A stretch of DNA of 64,000 bases from Caulobacterales bacterium. Its GTDB lineage: Bacteria > Pseudomonadota > Alphaproteobacteria > Caulobacterales > Parvularculaceae. The notes under the pieces were generated by a model. It saw nothing but the letters and a program-made list of their open reading frames with translations. It searched no databases and was not told where the DNA came from. How positions within the stretch are numbered: position 1 is the first letter of the stretch; each line of letters opens with the position of its first letter. The stretch lies in assembly GCA_020638525.1 (NCBI GenBank), contig JACKIL010000011.1:7897-71896 (forward strand), in the 5' to 3' direction. Below, one piece after another: positions 43,443 to 52,979 of this stretch. The position numbers and the translations under genes were made by a program.

Positions 43443-45503
43443 ATGTCTTTCAAACAAGCTTGCTGTTGCAGCGTCGCGCTTGCGACGTTCGCCGGAATTT
43501 GGGCGCCGGCATCCGCACAAGATGTGCGCACGGATGAAATCATCGTCACCGCCTCGCCCATCGGCAGGACGACCGAAGAAACCATCGCTGGAAACTCCGT
43601 CATCGGCGGCGATGAACTTCAGGATCGTCTCGAAAGCTCTATCGGCGAAACGCTTCGCCGCGAGCCGGGCATTTCATCGACCTTCTTCGGGCCGGCGGCG
43701 AGCCGCCCGGTCATCCGCGGCCTTGGCGGGGACCGCATCAGCGTTCTCGACTCCGGCATCGGCTCGATCGACGCATCTGCTGCAAGCCCCGACCATGCGG
43801 TGGCCGTGGAGCCTGCGATGGCCGAGAAGATCGAAATCGTTCGCGGCGCAGGGACCCTGCTTTACGGGTCTTCGGCGGCGGGCGGCGTGATCAACGTCTT
43901 CAGCGGGCGCATCCCGCGCACTTTGCCGGAAGACGGCATTGACGGTTCGATCCGCATTGGCGGCTCGACCGTCGACAGCGCCATCGAAACCGCAGGCGGG
44001 TTCGATGTGAAACTCACCGGCGATGAAACGAGCGGCCTCATCTTCCACGGCGAGGGCGCCTATCGGAAAACCGAGGATTACAAGATCCCCGGCTATCCGC
44101 GTTCGACCCGGCTTCGCATTGAAGAAGGACCGGATCCGGTCAACGACACTTACGGCGTTGAGCGCAATTCCGCGCTTGAATCGAAGTCCGGCAGCGCCGG
44201 TCTTTCCTATGTATTCGAAGACGGCTTCATCGGCGTTTCCGGAACGGAGCAGCACTCCTTCTATGGCATTCCGGCGAGCGACGAGGCGGAGCCTGACGGC
44301 ACGGGACCGCATATCCAGCTCGAACAGAAGCGGGTCGATTTCAACGCCGAGATCAACCGCGACTTCCTTCTCTTCAAGACGGCGCGCATGCGTTTCGGTT
44401 ATGCGGACTACACGCATACCGAGCTTGAGCCGAGCGGCGAGGAAGGAACCGTTTTCTCGAACGAGGGCTATGAGGGCCGCCTCGAACTTATCGACAAGCC
44501 GATTACAGTCGGCGCCGGCGAGATCAATGGCGCGCTCGGCTTCCAGTTCCGCTCGCGCGATTTCGCGGCCATTGGCGAGGAGTCCTTCGTTCCTGCGGTG
44601 AAGACGCACGAATATGGCGTCTTCGCGTTGAAGGAATACGCGCAAGGCGACTGGCGCTTCGAGCTCAGCGGCCGCTACGAGTCGACGACGCATGACGTCA
44701 TCGACACAGGCGACAAGCTGAATTTCGACGCCTATTCGGTCTCGGCGGGCATTGGCTATGAGCCGATGGACGGCGTCTTCTTCGGCGTGACGGGCCTTCG
44801 TTCCGAACGCGCGCCGCAATCGGAAGAGCTGTTCGCCAACGGTCCGCACCTTGCGACCGGCGCATACGAAACCGGCGACCCGACGCTTAGAAAAGAGACT
44901 GCGCGCGGCGTCGAGGCCACCATGCGCCTCGGCGGCGACAAGATCGCCTTCACGGTCAACGGCTTCTATACCTCGTACAAAGGCTTCATCTTCGAGAGCA
45001 ATACGGGAACCTTCTACGATCTCGATGGGGAAGACATTCCGATCTATCGCTTTTCGGCGACCGACGCGACGTTCAAAGGCTTTGAATCGAAACTCGAAGC
45101 CGAACTATTCCATGTCGGCGCGTTCGACATTCATGGCGACGCCGCGATGGATTATGTGCGGGCGACGGCGGACGCCTCGCCCACGGGCGACCTTCCGCGT
45201 ATTCCGCCGCTTTCGGGCATCTTCGGCCTCGATGCGAAGTCGGGCATTGCAGATCTGCGTGGCGAGATCGAATACGCCGCCAAGCAGGACAAGATCGGCG
45301 CGGAAGAGCTGCCGACCGACAGCTACACGCTCTACAACTTTTATGTGACGCTGCGTCCGTTCACTCAAGCCGGCGATCTCGCGATCCGTCTCGCCGCGCT
45401 CAACGTGACGGATGAGGAAGCGCGCCTGCACACATCATTCCTGAAAGACCGCGCGCCGCTGCCGGGACGCAACTTCCGCGTTTCGCTGACGGGCTCGTTC
45501 TGA
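43443..45503 (+). CDS. ZnuD-like TonB-dependent metal receptor
   Basis: 686 residues. Signal ending PASAQ, TonB box (DEIIVTASP), plug with SRPVIRGLGGDRISVL, SPDHAVAVEPAMAEKIEIVRG and LLYGSSAAGGVINV. These match the ZnuD zinc-receptor plug as I remember it. The barrel loop that is His-rich in Neisseria ZnuD is short and has few His here (GIPASDEAEPDGTGPHIQ). Zinc or a related metal is likely. Ends in a terminal Phe. Confidence 0.88.
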   Translation: MSFKQACCCSVALATFAGIWAPASAQDVRTDEIIVTASPIGRTTEETIAGNSVIGGDELQDRLESSIGETLRREPGISSTFFGPAASRPVIRGLGGDRISVLDSGIGSIDASAASPDHAVAVEPAMAEKIEIVRGAGTLLYGSSAAGGVINVFSGRIPRTLPEDGIDGSIRIGGSTVDSAIETAGGFDVKLTGDETSGLIFHGEGAYRKTEDYKIPGYPRSTRLRIEEGPDPVNDTYGVERNSALESKSGSAGLSYVFEDGFIGVSGTEQHSFYGIPASDEAEPDGTGPHIQLEQKRVDFNAEINRDFLLFKTARMRFGYADYTHTELEPSGEEGTVFSNEGYEGRLELIDKPITVGAGEINGALGFQFRSRDFAAIGEESFVPAVKTHEYGVFALKEYAQGDWRFELSGRYESTTHDVIDTGDKLNFDAYSVSAGIGYEPMDGVFFGVTGLRSERAPQSEELFANGPHLATGAYETGDPTLRKETARGVEATMRLGGDKIAFTVNGFYTSYKGFIFESNTGTFYDLDGEDIPIYRFSATDATFKGFESKLEAELFHVGAFDIHGDAAMDYVRATADASPTGDLPRIPPLSGIFGLDAKSGIADLRGEIEYAAKQDKIGAEELPTDSYTLYNFYVTLRPFTQAGDLAIRLAALNVTDEEARLHTSFLKDRAPLPGRNFRVSLTGSF

Positions 45504-45554
45504 TCCCTATACGGAAGAAGCGCCGCACTCAGCGGCGCTTCGTCTTCCCAAAAT

Positions 45555-45597
45555 AAAAACGGCCGGCGTTTTCAAAGCGCCGGCCGTTTCATTTTTA
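45555..45597. terminator. Bidirectional terminator between receptor and cspA
   Basis: Twelve-bp stem (AAACGGCCGGCG with CGCCGGCCGTTT), nine-base loop, A-rich left flank and ATTTTT right flank. A second hairpin (GAAGCGCCGC/GCGGCGCTTC, 45517-45541) precedes it. Confidence 0.85.
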
Positions 45598-45634
45598 GGT
45601 TCGTTCGGGCGCCCGTGCGCCGGGCGCTTAAACG

Positions 45635-45838
45635 CTACTGAACCTTAAGGTTCGCAGCCGACGTTTTGCCGCGCTCGGTTGCAAGCTCGTAGCTCACGCG
45701 CTGGCCATCCTTCAGGCCTTGAAGGCCGGCCGCTTGAACGGCCGTGATGTGCACGAACACATCTTTTCCGCCTTCATCTGGCGTGATGAAGCCGTAGCCC
45801 TTCGTTGCGTTGAACCACTTCACCGTTCCGCTCGCCAT
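45635..45838 (-). CDS. cspA: Cold-shock-domain protein
   Basis: 67 residues, a single OB-fold: MASGTVKWFNATKGYGFITP (RNP1) and DVFVHITAV (RNP2). An RNA chaperone of the CspA/CspE class; which paralogue is not decidable. GGAG precedes the start. Shares the terminator region with the convergent receptor gene. Confidence 0.93.
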   Translation of the reverse strand: MASGTVKWFNATKGYGFITPDEGGKDVFVHITAVQAAGLQGLKDGQRVSYELATERGKTSAANLKVQ

Positions 45839-46002
45839 CGTTTAGTCTCCTCTCATGGCGTCATGCGGCGCAAGATGCGCCGCGGGGTAGGCAACCATGT
45901 CTTGGAGTCTTTAGACGAGGCCGTAGGCTTAGGTCTTGAAAGTCGGCCAAAACAAAGTCGCGCGGAAGAAAATAGACCGCGACGGCGTTTTCCCGTCAAG
46001 AT

Positions 46003-49000
46003 TTATTGCCGGTCCAAAAACTGGTTCAAATCAAGACTGGAAGCGTCGATGCCGGAGAGCAACACAGCCCCGCCATACCCCAAATCGAGCTTCGCGCCCT
46101 CCGGCGCATTTTGAATTAAACTGTTGATATCGCCGCGTCCTTTCAGGATGTCGGCGCCAAGGCAGATGCGGTCTTCGCCCGGCGTGAAGTCGGTGATGAC
46201 GTTCGTTCCGAAGGACTTTCCGTAGAAGGCGAAAATATCGCTTCCGGCGCCGCCTTCGAGGCGGTTGTCGCCGGGCCCGCCTACAATCCTGTCATCTCCG
46301 CCGCCTCCGGATAATATATCATTTCCATCGCCGCCGAAGAGATCGTCGGGGCCGTCGCCGCCGACGAGCGTATCGTCGCCGCCGAAACCGAACAAAATAA
46401 CAGCCGACCCGCCGCCATTGATCGTATCGCTTCCGTTTCCGCCAGTGACGAGGCGGGGGCGAGAGGGGTTCGGTTTCGCGTCGACATCCGCGCGGGTGAG
46501 GGACTGGCCGTTCCGCATCTTCAGCATCAGGAGGAATTGTGGGCTCGACTGGACGCCGCCCGTCTCCATTGGCGACCAGAACGCCGCGCCTTTGGATTCC
46601 CGAACGAGAACGCCGAGCGCTTCGAGCGCTTCGAGCGATCCGGTGTCGGAGGCGATGGCCGTGAGCGATGCGTAGGCCGAGCCGATATAGCCCGCCGCCA
46701 TGGTCGGGTAGCCGTCCATTTCGGAAAGGCGAGGCGCCGAAGGGCCGCCATAGGTGCGCTGTGCGACTTCCGCCCAGTTGTTGACCGCCGCGCCGCTCGC
46801 CTTGTCTTTCACTGAGAAGAGATAGGTCGTCGCGCGGCGCACGTCGAAGTCGGGCGACAGGAAGCGGCCTGCATGGAAATTCTCCATCCAGCCGAGGAGC
46901 GCGCGGGCGTTTTCATCGCCGCGCTCGGCTGCGAGCGAGAGCGAAATCGCGACATAGTCCTGCTGCCAGGGGCTGATATGCTCCGGTTCGCGATTGACGA
47001 GTTCTTCAATATAGCCCTCGATCTCGCCGGCCGATTTCATCACGCGCTTGTCGACATATTTCTCGCGCATGAGTTTGAGGTTCGTCGCTTCGACGCGTTC
47101 GAGATAGCGCTTGGACGGGTCCTTGTCGGGGAGGATGTAGGCCGCATCCGAAATATCGCGCAGCGACCAGGCCGATGCGCGCGCCTGTTCGACGTCGATC
47201 GCCTTGACGCCGCCTTCGCGAAGCGCAGGCCAACGGCCGAAGACCGCGTAGGCCGCCTGCATGGCGAGTTCGTCGGCGTAGAAGCGGTCAGCCGTGACGA
47301 GATAGGGAACGAAGGTGAGGGCGGGCTTGTGCGCATGGTCCGGCTCCCAGCCGCCTTCGCTCGACTGGAAGACGTCCGGATGCGGACGGTCGGGCGCATA
47401 TTGCTCTTCAAGCCCGCGCGGGTCTGACCAGAATTTTTTGCGCGTTTCGATGCTGACGGGTGCGCCGGTTTTCTCGTCGATAAAATGCCACGGAACGGCG
47501 CCAGCCGCTTCCGCATTGGCGAGCATCACGTCTTCAGCAGTCTCCGTCTGGGCGAGGAGGTAAAGCCCCGTCCATTGCGGATAGGGCCCGATATCGCCGC
47601 GCCCGCCCGTGGTCGGGAAATATTTGAGGATAAGCGCGGGCGAGAGCGGGGCGTCGTCGCGCACCGCGTTCGCAAGGTCGGCGATGGTCTTCGCCGAAGC
47701 GCCTTGCGAGCGGTCAAGCGGCAAGAGCGCGCCAGAGGCGATGAGAAGGTCGACATCGCGCACGACATGAAGGCGGGGCGCCGCGCCCGTCCAGAAAACA
47801 CGCCGCCAGACCGACGAGCGGTGTTGTTCGATATTCGCCGCCTTGAACGCAGGCGATGCGTCCGCGCCGATCGCGACATCATAGGCGAGATCTCGCACGC
47901 CCGCCGAGAATGTCTTTTCGTCCGCGAAGGCGACGAAGGTGCGGATGTCGCCGTCGCGATAGATGCGGATGTCGAAGCGAAGCTGAAGGTGCGGCGCAGC
48001 GCTCGTCTCGACGCGCAATTCTTTGACGAGCGGGCCGTTGAGCCAGAAGTCTCCGCCTTTTGCGAGCGCAGCTTCCGCCAGCGTGCGCGCGTCGACTGCG
48101 AACGGGTTCGCGCTCCCGGCGCCTTTGGAGAAAGCGATGCGCACCGGGAAAGAATATCTGTCGGCGATGATCGCCGCTGCATCGAAATCGGGTTCGGCGG
48201 GGGCGGGGCCGGCGACGAGCGCGCCGTCGAGCGAACCGCCGGACTTGATCGCGGGCGCGGCGACCGTCACCGCTGCGTGGCGCACCGAGCCGTCATCATG
48301 GAGCGCTTTCACATCGATCTGCACGGGCGCGGCGTCTCCCCCGAACACCGCCATCACCGGCGCGCCGGGTTTCAGGCGGCCTTTCGGGAAGGCCTGCCCG
48401 AAGGTGACGTAATCGGCGGGGCTCGTTTCCTTCGTGTTGTTCTCAAGACGGAAGGCGGCGATCTCACCGGGTTTCGTTTGAATGTCGGGCGCCGAGATGA
48501 GCCCGGAGCGCTTGGCGGGGTCGAGACGCAGGCGCTCGATCGACAGCGGCCCTGCATTTGGCGGGGTTTCGATCTTGATTGACGGAGCGCTGGCGGCGGC
48601 AGGCGTTGCCGGCGCCGCAGCCGGTTGCTCAACATTCGCAGGAACAATTTCAACTGGCGCAGGCGCCTTTTCTTCTTCCGGCGGCGCTTCGCTCAGCGTT
48701 TCGTTGTCGCGCATCACCGGCGTCAGCTTCGTCGCATTGCGCAGCATTTTGCCACGCGGGTGCTTGTTGACGATTTTGTTGCCGGTGATTTCGAGGCTTT
48801 TCGCCTTGCCGCCACGCGACGTATCGTAATTGATGAGCGTTTCGTTGTCCGCGTCTTCCGACTTTACGAAGGTGTTGTCGGTGACAGTTACCTCGCCGCC
48901 TTTCGATGTGTCGACGCCGTAGCTCGACCGGCCCCCGGCGTCGTCGAAATGGTTTCCTTTGACGATCGTCGTCTCAGCGAGGCTCTTTACGTGATGGCCG

Positions 49001-49542
49001 ATCTTCGTGCCGACGAAGCGGCTTCCGTAGACTTCGAGACGATTGCCGACCGAAACATAAACAGCGTGCGAATAGCCGTCGCCATGGCCGTTGTCGACGA
49101 ACTCCGAATTCTCGATGAGGATGTTCCCGAAGTCGGAACCCGTCGAAAGAATGCCGTCTTCATTGTCGATGAAGCGGCAATTGACGACGGTGAGGTCCAT
49201 CCCTTCGTGGCGAATACCAGCGCCGTTGAGGTCGCGCGAGCGCGCGCCTTCGAAGGTGATGTTCTCGACACGGAGCGAAACGTTCGGAAGCGGGTTCAGA
49301 ATGCCCTTGATGACCGTGCGCGAGGAATAGAACACGACCTCGCCATCGCCGACGATATTCGAACTCTTTCGGATCTGAAGATCCGTGACGTCATAGCGGC
49401 CGGGCGGAATATGTGCGACTTCGCCCCGCTTGGTGTTGTGGATGATGCGCGAGATCGTTCCCGTGTCTTCCGCGAGCGAAGGGCCCGCAAGAAAGACGGC
49501 GAAAAGCGCGGCGATGAAAAGTCTGAATGTCCCCTGGGTCAT
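46003..49542 (-). CDS. Large exported beta-helix / RTX mosaic protein
   Basis: 1,179 residues from ATG 49542 (MTQGTFRLFIAALFAVFLAG..., Sec signal); ATG 49554 is an alternative. Order: signal; right-handed beta-helix with pectate-lyase-type rungs (about 30-290); Pro/Ala linker (about 295-330); beta-rich module (about 340-480); alpha-barrel-like region with GDIGPYPQWTGLYLL and EGGWEPDHAHKPAL (to about 930); C-terminal RTX Ca-binding repeats (about 1035-1110, GGxGxDxL) and an ITDFTPGED-type end. Probably binds or cleaves a polysaccharide. RTX proteins normally lack a Sec signal, so the export route is unclear. Confidence 0.7.
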   Translation of the reverse strand: MTQGTFRLFIAALFAVFLAGPSLAEDTGTISRIIHNTKRGEVAHIPPGRYDVTDLQIRKSSNIVGDGEVVFYSSRTVIKGILNPLPNVSLRVENITFEGARSRDLNGAGIRHEGMDLTVVNCRFIDNEDGILSTGSDFGNILIENSEFVDNGHGDGYSHAVYVSVGNRLEVYGSRFVGTKIGHHVKSLAETTIVKGNHFDDAGGRSSYGVDTSKGGEVTVTDNTFVKSEDADNETLINYDTSRGGKAKSLEITGNKIVNKHPRGKMLRNATKLTPVMRDNETLSEAPPEEEKAPAPVEIVPANVEQPAAAPATPAAASAPSIKIETPPNAGPLSIERLRLDPAKRSGLISAPDIQTKPGEIAAFRLENNTKETSPADYVTFGQAFPKGRLKPGAPVMAVFGGDAAPVQIDVKALHDDGSVRHAAVTVAAPAIKSGGSLDGALVAGPAPAEPDFDAAAIIADRYSFPVRIAFSKGAGSANPFAVDARTLAEAALAKGGDFWLNGPLVKELRVETSAAPHLQLRFDIRIYRDGDIRTFVAFADEKTFSAGVRDLAYDVAIGADASPAFKAANIEQHRSSVWRRVFWTGAAPRLHVVRDVDLLIASGALLPLDRSQGASAKTIADLANAVRDDAPLSPALILKYFPTTGGRGDIGPYPQWTGLYLLAQTETAEDVMLANAEAAGAVPWHFIDEKTGAPVSIETRKKFWSDPRGLEEQYAPDRPHPDVFQSSEGGWEPDHAHKPALTFVPYLVTADRFYADELAMQAAYAVFGRWPALREGGVKAIDVEQARASAWSLRDISDAAYILPDKDPSKRYLERVEATNLKLMREKYVDKRVMKSAGEIEGYIEELVNREPEHISPWQQDYVAISLSLAAERGDENARALLGWMENFHAGRFLSPDFDVRRATTYLFSVKDKASGAAVNNWAEVAQRTYGGPSAPRLSEMDGYPTMAAGYIGSAYASLTAIASDTGSLEALEALGVLVRESKGAAFWSPMETGGVQSSPQFLLMLKMRNGQSLTRADVDAKPNPSRPRLVTGGNGSDTINGGGSAVILFGFGGDDTLVGGDGPDDLFGGDGNDILSGGGGDDRIVGGPGDNRLEGGAGSDIFAFYGKSFGTNVITDFTPGEDRICLGADILKGRGDINSLIQNAPEGAKLDLGYGGAVLLSGIDASSLDLNQFLDRQ

Positions 49543-49638
49543 GGGCGCCAGCATAGCATAGCGGCGCGCGCGCGTCTTAGAGCGACGGCACGAAAAGTGG
49601 AAACCGGTTTTCGGCCAGCCGGCGCGACAACTCACAAA

Positions 49639-50286
49639 TCAAAGCGTTGCGGCCTTTTTCAGGGCTTCCGTAAGCTGGCCGGGCGGCAGCGCGCCTGCAA
49701 AACCGGCCCGTTCATTAACGATAAAAGTCGGAACGCCGTTGACGCCGCCGCGGCGCAGCGCGTCAGCCTCACCGCGTACGGGGAACTCATCCTCGCGGGC
49801 GAGGAGGCGCTCGGCGACTTTCGCGCCGTCCATGCCAGCGCCGCCCGCGATCTCCGCAAGCGGTTCGACCTCGCCAATGTCGGCGCCCTTCTTCCAGTAA
49901 GCATTGTAGATCGCCTTCGCGACGTCGACATGCTTGCCGTCATAATGCGCCCAGCGCAGCACGGAATGCGCGCGGAGCGTGTTCGGGATGCGCGTCGGCA
50001 ATGCGGGGTCGAAATCGGCGCCCGCCGCCATCGCAGACTCGATCAACCGCGCGCGCATCATCTCGCGCTGCGCGGCGTCCGGAAATTTCTTCTCGTAATA
50101 AGCCTGCCGATCAACGCCTTCGAGCGGCGTGTCCGGATTAAGCTGGTAGGCGCGAAAGCGCGGAATGACTTCGAAGGTTTGACCCAGTTCTTCCTTCGCA
50201 TAAAGGAAGGAGCTGAGGCCGACAAAGCACCACGGGCAAACGAAGTCCGCGACGATATCGACGACGATGCGTTGCTTTTCGCTCAT
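49639..50286 (-). CDS. DsbA-family thiol oxidoreductase, FrnE-like
   Basis: 215 residues, no signal peptide. Active site CPWC (C17, C20) in DIVADFVCPWCFVGLSSF and the cis-Pro loop in GVPTFIVN, the FrnE/2-hydroxychromene-carboxylate-isomerase type. Cytoplasmic disulfide or isomerase role. It overlaps the crotonase gene by 4 bases. Confidence 0.87.
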   Translation of the reverse strand: MSEKQRIVVDIVADFVCPWCFVGLSSFLYAKEELGQTFEVIPRFRAYQLNPDTPLEGVDRQAYYEKKFPDAAQREMMRARLIESAMAAGADFDPALPTRIPNTLRAHSVLRWAHYDGKHVDVAKAIYNAYWKKGADIGEVEPLAEIAGGAGMDGAKVAERLLAREDEFPVRGEADALRRGGVNGVPTFIVNERAGFAGALPPGQLTEALKKAATL

Positions 50287-51038
50287 GATCCGAACGCCTT
50301 CAGCCTTTCCGCCGTGTCGGTGATTTCAGGAAAGTCGCGCCGCACCTCTTCGGCGAGCGCATCTTCGAGCGCGCGGTTTTCCTCGTGCACGCGGTAGAGC
50401 TTCTTGTAGGCGCTGACGGCGCCGCGGCTTGCCTTGGCGATGTCGCCTGCGCATTTGGCGGCGCCTTCATCGAGCGCCTCGCGGGACTCATAAGCTGCGT
50501 TTGCGAGCCCCCAGGCGAGCGCATCGGCGCCGGTGAATGTTTGTGCCGCGTAGGAGATTTGCCGCGCGCGGCGAACGCCGACCGCGCGCGCAAGGTTCTG
50601 GCTCATGCCCCAGGTCGGGCGAAGGCCCCACTTCACATGCGTATCGCCGAATTTCGTGTCGGCGGTGGTGAGAATGAAGTCGCAGTGAAGCGCGAGCTCG
50701 AGCGCGCCCGTGAAACAGAAACCGTGAACCTTGGCGATCACCGGCAGGCGCGTGTTCCGCACGACCTTAGCCGCCGCATCCGCCGCCTCGTCGAAGGCGT
50801 TCGAAATGCGGCCTGCAACCGGCGTGACATTCTGGAGGACTTTAAGGTCGACGCCGGCCGAGAATGCGCGGCCAGCGCCCGAGAGCACGATGACAGCGGC
50901 CGAAGAGCTCTTGTCCGCCGTCTCGACCGCCTCGATCAGCTCGCGCAGCAGGTCGGGCGAGAACGCATTCAGCGCTTCCGGGCGGTTGAAGGTGATCGAG
51001 GCGACGCCGTCGCGCTCGCTCGCCAGAATCTGACTCAT
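50283..51038 (-). CDS. Enoyl-CoA hydratase/isomerase (crotonase) family
   Basis: 251 residues. Crotonase fold: AFSAGVDLK (oxyanion hole, first part) and FTGALELALHCD (second). The catalytic Glu pair of classical hydratase is not clearly matched, so isomerase or hydrolase activity is possible. Coupled to the DsbA-like gene downstream; the pairing is unusual. Confidence 0.85.
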   Translation of the reverse strand: MSQILASERDGVASITFNRPEALNAFSPDLLRELIEAVETADKSSSAAVIVLSGAGRAFSAGVDLKVLQNVTPVAGRISNAFDEAADAAAKVVRNTRLPVIAKVHGFCFTGALELALHCDFILTTADTKFGDTHVKWGLRPTWGMSQNLARAVGVRRARQISYAAQTFTGADALAWGLANAAYESREALDEGAAKCAGDIAKASRGAVSAYKKLYRVHEENRALEDALAEEVRRDFPEITDTAERLKAFGS

Positions 51039-51199
51039 CGCGAGAAATCCTGAATTGCTGCGCGATCGATCTTCTGTCCGCCGCGGCGTGAAGACAAGGC
51101 CAGCGCACAGCCTCCCGATTGGGCGTCCAGATGCAGGAAGCGCCTTCCGGCGGGGCCGAAAGGCGCTTCAAGTTGTTACGCAAGCAGCAGGAATTAGGG

Positions 51200-51892
51200 T
51201 TAGGCGGCTTTTTCTTCCGCCGGGTCGCGCAGGACGTAGCCGCGGCCCCAGACGGTTTCGATGTAGTGGTCGCCATCAGTCGCGGCGGCGAGTTTTTTGC
51301 GGAGTTTGCAGATGAAGACGTCGATGATCTTCAGCTCCGGCTCGTCCATGCCGCCATAAAGGTGGTTGAGGAACATCTCTTTCGTCAGCGTCGTGCCTTT
51401 GCGCAGCGAGAGAAGCTCCAGCATCTGATATTCTTTGCCCGTCAGGTGCACGCGCTGGCCAGCGACTTCGACCGTCTTGGCGTCAAGATTGACGATGAGG
51501 TCGCCCGTCGTGATGACCGATTGCGAATGGCCTTTCGAACGGCGCACGATGGCGTGGATGCGCGCGACGAGCTCGTCCTTGTGGAAGGGCTTCGTCATAT
51601 AGTCGTCGGCGCCGAAGCCGAGACCGCGCACTTTCGTTTCGATATCGCCCTGACCCGTCAGGATGAGGATCGGCGTATTGACCTTGGCCACCCGCAGAGA
51701 CTTCAGCACGTCAAAGCCGGTCATGTCGGGCAGGTTGAGGTCGAGGAGAATGATGTCGTAGTCGTAGACCTTGCCCAGATCGACGCCCTCTTCTCCGAGA
51801 TCGGTCGTATAGACGTTGAAACCGTCCGACTTGAGCATTAGCTCGATGCTCTGGGCGGTCGCGCTATCGTCTTCGATCAGCAGAACCCGCAT
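51200..51892 (-). CDS. ctrA: Cell-cycle response regulator CtrA
   Basis: 230 residues. Receiver domain with D51 in IILLDLNLPDMTG, and OmpR-type winged helix with YQMLELLSLRKGTTLTKEMFLNHLYGGMDEPELKIIDVFICKLRKKL, the CtrA DNA-binding sequence. Master regulator of the alphaproteobacterial cell cycle, binding TTAA-N7-TTAA. A long upstream leader (about 530 bases to the divergent FliJ-like gene) is present. Confidence 0.97.
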   Translation of the reverse strand: MRVLLIEDDSATAQSIELMLKSDGFNVYTTDLGEEGVDLGKVYDYDIILLDLNLPDMTGFDVLKSLRVAKVNTPILILTGQGDIETKVRGLGFGADDYMTKPFHKDELVARIHAIVRRSKGHSQSVITTGDLIVNLDAKTVEVAGQRVHLTGKEYQMLELLSLRKGTTLTKEMFLNHLYGGMDEPELKIIDVFICKLRKKLAAATDGDHYIETVWGRGYVLRDPAEEKAA

Positions 51893-52421
51893 TGCTCGTC
51901 TCCTAGTTCGCGCAGTGTCCCCTTGGCGGCGCGCATTTCTTTATGATGCGCCGATAGTAAGGTGAATTTACTTTCGTAAAGGTTAATAGCCGTGCACTGC
52001 GTCGCGCTCTTTGCCTAGAGTTTTTAAACAGGCGGAAACATTCCTTACGCGGCGAAGGGCGATAGAGGCCGTAAAATGGGGCTTCAGGCGCTTTGCCCGT
52101 TAAGCATAAAGAGGCCTCGGCTCGTTCATTGGATTCACGACTGTGAACGTCGACAGGGCGTGCGCGGTTAATCTTTTCCGGATGTATTTCGAAATCGAAA
52201 CGCGTGAGGCGACTCCAATGCGAGCATGAAGTCTTGCGGTTGGTTTCGATGTCGAACCGGAACGAATTCGCGCCTTGCGGAGGCAGTGCGCACAATTTGA
52301 GCGCGCTGCTGAACCGTTCCTAAACCAATCTCGCGCTGAAAATGTGTTCGAAGGAGCGGCGCGTCGGGGAGGGCGCAAGTCTCAGCGATCGCATAGACGC
52401 TTTGAAGAGGGAAAGTGCGCC
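51893..52421. promoter_or_regulatory. Divergent ctrA / fliJ-like control region
   Basis: About 530 bases. Two CcrM-type GANTC sites occur: GATTC at 52132-52136 and GACTC at 52211-52215, 240-320 bases upstream of ctrA. A TTTAC-N4-GTAAA inverted repeat lies near 51967-51980. No clear full TTAA-N7-TTAA box was found. Promoters are probably here; exact sites are not shown. Confidence 0.5.
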
Positions 52422-52838
52422 ATGAACGGGCCAGGACACGCGGAAAAAACCATAACCCAGCTTGTTCGCGTCGCGCGCGCCAATGTCGAGGAGATCAAGG
52501 CGCGCATCGCCGATCTCGAAGCGGCGAAGAACTCGGCCGAGACGTCTCTCGACTGGTTCGAACAGGCGATCCGCGCGGAAGAGACCGCGAAGGGCGAGGG
52601 CGGCGTCGTCGCGGCGGAGTTCGTTCGCTTCCTCGAAGGGGCGGCCGAGAAGCGCACCGCGCTGACGTCGACCCGCGATACGCTCATCGGCGAGATCGAG
52701 ACTCTGCGTGGCATGCTTGGCGAAGCGTACGCAGAACTGAAGAAGCTCGAGCACTTGGTCGACATCAGCCGGCGCACGACCGTTCGGCGTGAAAAGCGCA
52801 TCTCCAGCCTGCGCCTGCGCAGCCGCGGCGCCGCCTGA
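52422..52838 (+). CDS. FliJ-like flagellar coiled-coil protein
   Basis: 138 residues from ATG 52422 (GAGG upstream). One long heptad coiled coil (about 10-125) rich in Ala/Glu/Arg, the shape of FliJ, the chaperone-like stalk of the flagellar export ATPase. Sequence motifs of FliJ are weak. A FliJ-like gene often sits beside ctrA in this class. Divergent from ctrA. Confidence 0.65.
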   Translation: MNGPGHAEKTITQLVRVARANVEEIKARIADLEAAKNSAETSLDWFEQAIRAEETAKGEGGVVAAEFVRFLEGAAEKRTALTSTRDTLIGEIETLRGMLGEAYAELKKLEHLVDISRRTTVRREKRISSLRLRSRGAA

Positions 52839-52917
52839 TCCGGACGGGATCGTCCGGCGCTGTCTTAACGCTTTGTTTAGAGCTTCAACGCAAGGGTTCG
52901 GCGAATCGCTCGCCGCT

Positions 52918-52932
52918 GTTCCGTTTCTGTTC
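52918..52932. promoter_or_regulatory. LexA-like site upstream of mraZ
   Basis: GTTC-N7-GTTC (52918-52921 and 52929-52932), the alphaproteobacterial SOS box form. It overlaps a perfect palindrome TGTTCCGGAACA (52928-52939). This eight-base motif is expected about once or twice by chance in a window this size. Confidence 0.3.
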
Positions 52933-52979
52933 CGGAACAACGAAGAAAGCCTGCTGTAGACGCGGTTTTCGCGTTTGAT

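Noticed and set aside
47485..48582. 365-residue plus-strand frame opposite the RTX mosaic gene
   Set aside because: Arg-rich shadow composition, typical of antisense frames in GC-rich DNA; the minus-strand gene is clearly real.
52865..52879. CtrA-like TTAA-N7-TTTA after the FliJ-like gene
   Set aside because: One base off the consensus, and short AT motifs are common by chance. Not enough to call.
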